Assembly: GCA_036491015.1 (NCBI GenBank) | Contig: DASXCV010000337.1 | Coordinates: 1-25,975, forward strand | Direction: 5' to 3' | Source of the DNA: JAICJR01 sp036491015 | GTDB lineage: Bacteria > Actinomycetota > Thermoleophilia > Solirubrobacterales > Thermoleophilaceae | Length of the DNA stretch: 25,975 nt | Shown: one piece after another, positions 21,816 through 25,975 of the stretch | Position numbering within the stretch: position 1 is the first letter of the stretch | How the letters are laid out: every line of letters starts with the position of its first letter | Made by a program: the position numbers and the translations under genes | Notes under the pieces: generated by a model | What the model was told of the DNA's origin: nothing | The model's input: only the letters and a program-made list of their open reading frames with translations | The model's database searches: none

Positions 21816-22329
21816 TCGCCAGCAGCACGAGCGCGGGGACGGTGGCGATCGCGGTCATCGCGAGGAACCAGGTGGTACCCGCGTCGGTGCCCTCGCCCAG
21901 CGAGTGCACCAGGCCAAGGATCCAGGCGAACGCGGTGAAGCGATGCAGCCGCCGCCAGCGCGCGATGCCGATCTTGTCGCGCACGTAGAAGGAGAGCCCG
22001 AGGGCGACGATCGCCCAGCCGGCGATGATGCCCATGCTCGTCCAGAAGGTCTTGTAGGAGCTCGCGAACGGGACGGTGATGTCCACGAGCGAGGGCTGCA
22101 TGAATTGATCGCCGAGCAGCGCGACAGCGTGCAGCGCGATGGCCACCATCGTCGCCAGCGAGAGCGCCTCGTGCAGCACGCGCATGTCCGCCATCCGCCG
22201 CTTGGCGAAGCGGCCGCCCATCAGCAGGCCCAGGCTCACGCCCGCGCTCGAGAGCAGCAGCGCGGCGCTCCCGGCCGCCCGGCTCGTGATCCAGAACAGG
22301 TGCGGGCCGGCGCTCGTGGCGAGGATCAC
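21763..22329 (-). CDS. Ferric-reductase-like transmembrane haem protein
   Basis: A 188-residue protein with about five to six membrane helices. His pairs in RVLHEALSLATMVAIALHAVALL and WRRLHRFTAFAWILGLVHSLG, each spaced 13-14 residues within adjacent helices, are the bis-His haem ligands expected of the ferric-reductase-like domain (cytochrome b561/MsrQ/NOX core). There is no FAD/NAD domain, so electrons must come from another protein or a quinol. It is translated from GTG at 22329, overlapping the ApbE stop as GTGA, in an operon with the Ser-rich membrane protein and ApbE. I infer transmembrane electron transfer to a flavinylated acceptor on the outside. The 3' end overlaps the histidine kinase gene by 53 bases. 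Confidence 0.82.
   Translation of the reverse strand: MILATSAGPHLFWITSRAAGSAALLLSSAGVSLGLLMGGRFAKRRMADMRVLHEALSLATMVAIALHAVALLGDQFMQPSLVDITVPFASSYKTFWTSMGIIAGWAIVALGLSFYVRDKIGIARWRRLHRFTAFAWILGLVHSLGEGTDAGTTWFLAMTAIATVPALVLLAIRSLSGPQQPRADAPAA
21781..21801. terminator. Hairpin inside the convergent 3' overlap
   Basis: GGCCCGC (21781-21787) and GCGGGCC (21795-21801) enclose a 7-base loop. The stem lies inside the region where the kinase and haem-protein genes overlap tail to tail, so it could stop transcription from both sides only within coding DNA. No T-tract is seen. Confidence 0.4.
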
Positions 22330-23243
22330 GCGCGCGCCTCGATCAGCTCGTGCGAGCCGTCCTCGAACACCAGCATGCCGCCGTGGGCCAGCCAGCGGCG
22401 CGCGCCGTCGGGGCCGCTCAGGAGCGCCGCCTTGGCGAGCGTCTCCGCCGCCACGGCGTCCGGGGCCAGCGCGGTGGCCTGCACCACGCCGGTGAACGCG
22501 GGCGCGCCGGTGCCAGGGTCGAGCAGGTGGTGGGCGGGCGCGCCGCTCGGATCGAGCCAGCTGCGCCTGCCGATGCCGCTCGTGGCCACGCCGCCGTCGG
22601 AGAGTTCGTAGCGGTGCAGCACGTGGTCGCCGAAAGGGCTCGCCACGTCCACCACGCGGGGCACCCCGCCGGCGCCACCCAGGCGGATGTCGCCACCGCA
22701 GTCGATGGCGAAGCTGTGATGGTCCGCCAGCAGGTCTGCGCAGAGGTCGGCGAACAGCCCCTTGGCCAGGCCGCCGCTGTCGAGCCGCAGCCCGGGCGGG
22801 CGCTCGAGCGCCAGGCCGGCACGATCCACGCGCACGTCGTTCCACCAGCGCTCCGCGCGCGGCGAGGCCGGACGGCGCTCGGGCGCGAGCCGGAAGGCGT
22901 CAGCGAGCGGCAGCGACTCACCGAGGTCGCTCACGTAGCCGGCCGACTCGATCTCACCGACGAGCGTGGAGTCCACGAGCCCGCCGGTTTCCTCGGCCGC
23001 CCACACGGCCGCCTCGGCCAGGCGCGCCATCGTGCCGGTCACGCGCACGCGCGCGCGGGGGTCTGCGTTCACGAGCGACAGCTCGCTGTCCGGGACGAAG
23101 CGCGAGAAGCGCTCGTGCCAGCGGAGCAGCCGCCTGCGCACCTGGCGCGCCGCCTGCTTCGCGGTGCCCGCACCGCCGTTGCCCATCACGAGCACGGCGC
23201 AGCGCGAGCCGTAGCAGTCGAAGCGCTCGATGGCCTCGGTCAT
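22326..23243 (-). CDS. apbE: ApbE-family FAD:protein FMN transferase
   Basis: A 305-residue protein with the ApbE pattern: RFSRFVPDSELSLVN (about 46-60), LDSGGLAKGLFAD (the family's DxGGxAKG), CGGDIRLGG, GVATSGIGRRSW, HHLLDPGTGAP (HxxxPxTG) and AETLAKAALL. ApbE transfers FMN from FAD to a Thr/Ser in extracytoplasmic FMN-binding domains, using Mg2+. No signal peptide or lipobox is visible (MTEAIERFDCYG), so this is a cytoplasmic-type start unless secretion uses another route; this is odd because most targets are outside. ATG at 23243 overlaps the preceding stop as ATGA. No classical FMN-binding target gene is in the window. Confidence 0.9.
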   Translation of the reverse strand: MTEAIERFDCYGSRCAVLVMGNGGAGTAKQAARQVRRRLLRWHERFSRFVPDSELSLVNADPRARVRVTGTMARLAEAAVWAAEETGGLVDSTLVGEIESAGYVSDLGESLPLADAFRLAPERRPASPRAERWWNDVRVDRAGLALERPPGLRLDSGGLAKGLFADLCADLLADHHSFAIDCGGDIRLGGAGGVPRVVDVASPFGDHVLHRYELSDGGVATSGIGRRSWLDPSGAPAHHLLDPGTGAPAFTGVVQATALAPDAVAAETLAKAALLSGPDGARRWLAHGGMLVFEDGSHELIEARA

Positions 23244-23671
23244 GACTGGCTCGTCGTGACCGGCGACGGGCTGGAGCTCGACGCCGAGTTGCTCGATGTC
23301 GAGCCGCTCGACGTCGAGCCGCTCGTGCTGCCGCTCGTGCTGCCGGACGAGTCGTCCGAGCTGCCGCTGTCGACGCCGCTCGTCGAGGAGTCGTCCGAGC
23401 TCGTCGACGAGCTGTCGGAGCTGGTCGACGAGCCGTTAGAGCTGGTCGTCGTCACCGAGCTGCTGCCGGTCGCGTTGCCCGCGGACGCGGCCAGCGCCGG
23501 ATCCTTGCCCTCGACCATCTGCACGTAGATCCCGATCCACGCGGCCACGAAGGTGGCGACGCCGAACGCCACCACGCGGCGCCGCATGCGCCGCGCCTTC
23601 TCGCGGCGGGCGCGCAGACGGGCGCCCGCGAGGGCCTTGCCGGACAGATCTGGAGAGGGCGATGGGTTCAT
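23240..23671 (-). CDS. Ser/Thr-rich single-pass membrane protein
   Basis: A 143-residue protein. Residues 1-31 are polar and strongly basic (GARLRARREKARRMRRR), a single membrane helix covers about 32-50 (VVAFGVATFVAAWIGIYV), and the remaining 90 residues are almost only Ser, Thr, Gly, Asp and Asn. By the positive-inside rule the Ser-rich tail is outside the cell. It looks disordered, with repeated STSG/SSGS units, and could be heavily O-glycosylated; mannosyltransferase-type genes lie just to the right. It is the first gene of the ApbE operon, under an 11-base-repeat promoter. The position is where an FMN-binding acceptor protein often stands, but no such domain is seen. No known family is recognised. 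Confidence 0.75.
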   Translation of the reverse strand: MNPSPSPDLSGKALAGARLRARREKARRMRRRVVAFGVATFVAAWIGIYVQMVEGKDPALAASAGNATGSSSVTTTSSNGSSTSSDSSSTSSDDSSTSGVDSGSSDDSSGSTSGSTSGSTSSGSTSSNSASSSSPSPVTTSQS

Positions 23672-23704
23672 GGCCGGGATGGTCGGCGCAGTCACTGAAG
23701 CGGG

Positions 23705-23732
23705 CGTAAGCGCTTCCTGAGAGTCGCCTGAG
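23705..23732 (-). promoter_or_regulatory. 11-base-spaced repeats ahead of the ApbE operon
   Basis: On the minus strand CTCAGG (23732) and CTCAGG (23721) are followed at the next 11-base step by CTTACG (23710), which is the likely -10 region. The same CTTACG follows the divergent glycosyltransferase repeats in the same phase. Confidence 0.6.
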
Positions 23733-23740
23733 TGCGCTCT

Positions 23741-23779
23741 CTCAGCGTCCTCCCAGCACTTCTCCAGCCCGGTCTTACG
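23741..23779 (+). promoter_or_regulatory. 11-base-spaced repeats ahead of the glycosyltransferase operon
   Basis: CTCAGC (23741), CCCAGC (23752) and TCCAGC (23763) start 11 bases apart, and CTTACG (23774-23779) follows at the next step. The site is back to back with the ApbE operon site; between them the two divergent operons share a 121-base intergenic region. Confidence 0.6.
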
Positions 23780-23792
23780 GCGGTGGCCGACC

Positions 23793-24593
23793 TTGCTGTT
23801 CGTGAACGTCGAAGTGGTCATCCCGGTGCACAACGAGGCGCACGTGATCGAGACGAGCGTGCGCCGGGTGTACACGCACCTCGCGCACGAGTTCCCCTTC
23901 AGTGCGCGCATCACGATCGCCGACAGCGCGAGCACGGACGACACGCTGGCGATCGCTCGCACGCTTGCGGCCGAGCTGCCCGGCGTGCACGCCATCCATC
24001 TCGAGGAGAAGGGCCGCGGCCGCGCGCTGCGCGCCGCCTGGTCCGCGAGCCGCGCCGACGTGGTCGCCTACATGGACGTCGACCTCTCGACGGACCTGAA
24101 CGCGCTCCTCCCACTCGTCGCCCCGCTGCTGAGCGCGCACAGCGACGTCGCGGTCGGCTCGCGCCTCCTGCACGGCGCGCGCGTGGAGCGCTCGCCCAAG
24201 CGCGAGTTCATCTCGCGCGCCTACAACTTCCTGCTGCGCCTGTCGCTCGGCAGTCGCGTGACCGACGCCCAGTGCGGCTTCAAGGCCGGGCGGCGCGACG
24301 CGATCCAGGCGCTCCTTCCCGCGGTCGAGAACGAGGACTGGTTCTTCGACTCGGAGCTTCTCCATCTTGCGGAGCAGGCCGGTCTGCGCATCCACGAGGT
24401 GCCGGTGGACTGGACGGAGGACCCGGATTCGCGCGTGCAATTGATGGCCACGGCGATCGAGGACCTCCGCGGGATCGCGCGTCTGAGGCGTGCAGGCCAC
24501 GCCATGGCGGGCGGTCCCACTCCGCAGCAACTTGACGAACGCATCCACCCAACCCCACGAACGGAGACACCTGCATGGCAACGTCCTCGATAA
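23793..24593 (+). CDS. Family 2 glycosyltransferase, polyprenyl-phosphate mannose/glucose synthase-like
   Basis: A protein of up to 266 residues with a GT-A fold: VVIPVHNEAHVI (8-19), ADSASTDDT (43-51), the nucleotide-binding EKGRGRALRAA (72-82) and the metal-binding DVD (95-97, YMDVDLSTD). The later TDAQCGFKAGRRD and NEDWFFDSELL segments match the dolichyl-phosphate mannose synthase (DPM1/GtrB) group. It would charge a polyprenyl phosphate with a sugar from a nucleotide donor at the inner face. There is no C-terminal membrane segment. The start is TTG at 23793 or GTG at 23802; neither has a ribosome site and both lie close to the predicted transcript start. Its end overlaps the GtrA-GT39 gene by 19 bases, so donor maker and user are coupled. 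Confidence 0.9.
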   Translation: MLFVNVEVVIPVHNEAHVIETSVRRVYTHLAHEFPFSARITIADSASTDDTLAIARTLAAELPGVHAIHLEEKGRGRALRAAWSASRADVVAYMDVDLSTDLNALLPLVAPLLSAHSDVAVGSRLLHGARVERSPKREFISRAYNFLLRLSLGSRVTDAQCGFKAGRRDAIQALLPAVENEDWFFDSELLHLAEQAGLRIHEVPVDWTEDPDSRVQLMATAIEDLRGIARLRRAGHAMAGGPTPQQLDERIHPTPRTETPAWQRPR

Positions 24594-25975
24594 GAAGCGT
24601 CCGCATCTCGCGGTCGAACGAGCTGTGGAGCTTCATGGTGATCGGGGCGCTGTGCACGGCCGCCTACGCGATCCTCTACACGCTGCTGCGTCACGGCGGG
24701 CTCACGCCCGGCGCGGCCAACGCGCTATCGCTCGCCGCAACGATGGGCGCGAACTTCGCGGCCAACCGCCGCTTCACGTTCAACGCGACCGCCGAGCCAC
24801 TGGGGCGCCAGCTCGCCTCGTACGCCGTCGCCTACCTGATCGGCCTGGCAGTGTCGAGCGTCGCGCTCGCGCTGCTCGAGCACGTGCTCGGTCACCCGCA
24901 GGGAGCGCTCGACACCGTGGCGGGCGTGACCGCCGGGCTCGGCGCGACCGCCGTCCGCTACGTGCTGATGCGCGGCTGGGTGTTCCGTTCGGCGGTCGAC
25001 ACGCTGCAGGGCGGCACCGTCGCCGAGCCGCGCATGTCGCCGCCGCGTGAGGTCGACCGTGAGCGCGCGCGCACGTTCTCGATGCGCTGGCCGCGGCCCG
25101 AACTCGTCGTCCTCCTCCTGCTCGCCGCGGTGCTCAACCTCTGGGCGCTGAGCCAGAACGGCTGGGCCAACGAGTACTACAGCGCCGCCGTGCGCTCGAT
25201 GAGCACGAACTGGCACAACTTCCTCTACGACTCGTTCGACCCGAGCGGCCTGATGACGGTGGACAAGCCGCCGCTCTCGCTGTGGGTGCAGGCGCTGTCG
25301 GTGCGCGCCTTCGGCTACCACCCGCTCAGCATCCTCGTGCCGCAGGCGCTGATGGGGATGGCGACGGTCGGGCTCGTGTACGACCTGGTGCGCCGCCGCT
25401 TCGGCCGCGTGGCGGGCTTCGTCGGCGGGCTGGTGCTCGCCCTCACCCCCATCGCGGTCGCGATGTCGCGCCACAACAACCCGGACGAGCTGCTCGTGCT
25501 GCTCTGCACCGCCGCGCTGTGGTTCACGGTGCGCGCGTTCGAGGATGGGCGCACGCGCTGGATCGTGTGGGCGGGCGTGATGGTCGGGCTCGCGTTCGAG
25601 ACGAAGATGCTCGTGGCGTTCATGGTCGTGCCGGGCATCGCGCTCGCATGGCTGTGGGTGGCGCCGCGCGGGCGGCTCGCCGCGGTGCGCCAGCTGCTCG
25701 CCGGCGGTGCGGCGATGGTCGTGGTGGGCGGCGCCTGGCCGCTCCTCATGACGCTCACTCCCGCCGCGGACCGGCCCTGGGTGTCGGGCACGTCCGACAA
25801 CAGCATCTGGTCGCTGATCTTCGGCTACAACGGGCTGGGCCGCGTGGCCGGACAGACCGGAGGCCCCGGGGGCGCGGGCGGTGGTCCGGGCGGCGGGGGC
25901 GGCGGCCTTGGCGGTAACAACCTGTTCGGCGGCGCCACTGGCCCGTTCCGGTTGCTCCAGTCGGCGCTGGGCGAT
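24575..25975 (+). CDS. GtrA-GT39 fusion glycosyltransferase (3' truncated by window)
   Basis: An open frame of 467 codons running off the right edge. ATG at 24575 with GGAG eight bases upstream. Residues about 17-139 form a GtrA-type four-helix domain (GANFAANRRFTF at 58-69), implicated in moving polyprenyl-linked sugars across the membrane. A charged linker (about 140-175) leads into a GT39/PMT/ArnT-like polytopic domain with NEYY (199-202), DKPPLSLW (230-237) and NNPDELL (301-307) in the expected loops. A Gly-rich stretch (about 427-452) is typical of the actinomycete members. It would take the lipid-linked sugar made by the adjacent GT2 and transfer it to a protein or polymer outside. The C-terminal half is not visible. 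Confidence 0.88.
   Translation, partial: MATSSIRSVRISRSNELWSFMVIGALCTAAYAILYTLLRHGGLTPGAANALSLAATMGANFAANRRFTFNATAEPLGRQLASYAVAYLIGLAVSSVALALLEHVLGHPQGALDTVAGVTAGLGATAVRYVLMRGWVFRSAVDTLQGGTVAEPRMSPPREVDRERARTFSMRWPRPELVVLLLLAAVLNLWALSQNGWANEYYSAAVRSMSTNWHNFLYDSFDPSGLMTVDKPPLSLWVQALSVRAFGYHPLSILVPQALMGMATVGLVYDLVRRRFGRVAGFVGGLVLALTPIAVAMSRHNNPDELLVLLCTAALWFTVRAFEDGRTRWIVWAGVMVGLAFETKMLVAFMVVPGIALAWLWVAPRGRLAAVRQLLAGGAAMVVVGGAWPLLMTLTPAADRPWVSGTSDNSIWSLIFGYNGLGRVAGQTGGPGGAGGGPGGGGGGLGGNNLFGGATGPFRLLQSALGD

Noticed and set aside
22350..23528. A 392-codon plus-strand frame with an acidic Leu/Val/Glu tail
   Set aside because: It is antisense to ApbE and the Ser-rich protein. The tail is the complement of Ser codons, and there is no ribosome site or family match.
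23672..23995. N-terminal extension of the Ser-rich membrane protein frame to 23995
   Set aside because: It would run through the divergent promoter repeats and antisense to the GT2 gene. The ATG at 23671 gives a sensible basic-membrane-helix topology.
1..25975. tRNA, rRNA, insertion sequences, phage genes or attachment sites
   Set aside because: I looked on both strands and found no cloverleaf, rRNA-like stretch, transposase or integrase motif, or terminal inverted repeats flanking a gene block. Base composition and codon style look even across the window.

Overview
The window is very GC-rich, almost wall-to-wall coding DNA. Many genes start with GTG and overlap their neighbours by 1-13 bases. 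It contains a GntR/FCD regulator, Liv- and Rbs-type lipoprotein ABC importers, promoters placing start codons at or near the transcript end, an F420-class pyridoxamine-oxidase-fold protein, and a GT39 glycosyltransferase with a Gly-rich insertion. Together these suggest a soil actinomycete, plausibly of the class Thermoleophilia (Solirubrobacterales-like). That placement is inference: there is no rRNA or other marker gene here. I saw no tRNA, rRNA, CRISPR array, transposase or integrase, and no gene-free stretch longer than about 215 bases.

Left part (1-17.5 kb) looks like one large small-molecule uptake and catabolism region, mostly on the minus strand. First comes a Liv-type operon reading livK - fused livH/M - livG - livF - DUF6282 hydrolase - GalB-like hydratase (6193 down past 1). 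It is divergent from a GntR/FCD regulator (6335-7057). Then come two MetE-core (cobalamin-independent methionine synthase-like) genes (7054-8274, 8463-9596), separated by an unusual heptamer satellite. A divergent short-chain dehydrogenase fold protein without the catalytic residues follows (9727-10425). Next is a complete Rbs-type sugar-like importer (13957 down to 10441). Last is a second operon with two more MetE-like genes, a DUF1932 dehydrogenase and an F420/FMN-type split-barrel protein (17520 down to 14102). Four MetE-like paralogues of two subtypes within about 10.5 kb, all with an intact zinc site, are the most striking gene content. I infer a catabolic pathway using thiol- or pterin-dependent methyl/alkyl transfer, with the Liv operon and the first MetE-like gene sharing a promoter-operator sequence that the GntR protein probably reads.

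Right part (17.7-25.98 kb) is an envelope and signalling region. It holds a small secreted collagen-like protein, an orphan OmpR-type response regulator, a Tat-exported intradiol dioxygenase, a TrcR/TcrX-like response regulator with its histidine kinase, and an operon of Ser-rich membrane protein - ApbE flavin transferase - haem membrane protein. It ends with a polyprenyl-phosphate sugar synthase-like GT2 and a GtrA-GT39 fusion cut by the window edge. Five promoters here carry direct repeats of CTCAGG-like hexamers spaced exactly 11 bases, the signature of OmpR/PhoB-family binding. This suggests that the two-component system controls the dioxygenase, the flavin/haem operon, the glycosyltransferases and itself as one regulon.
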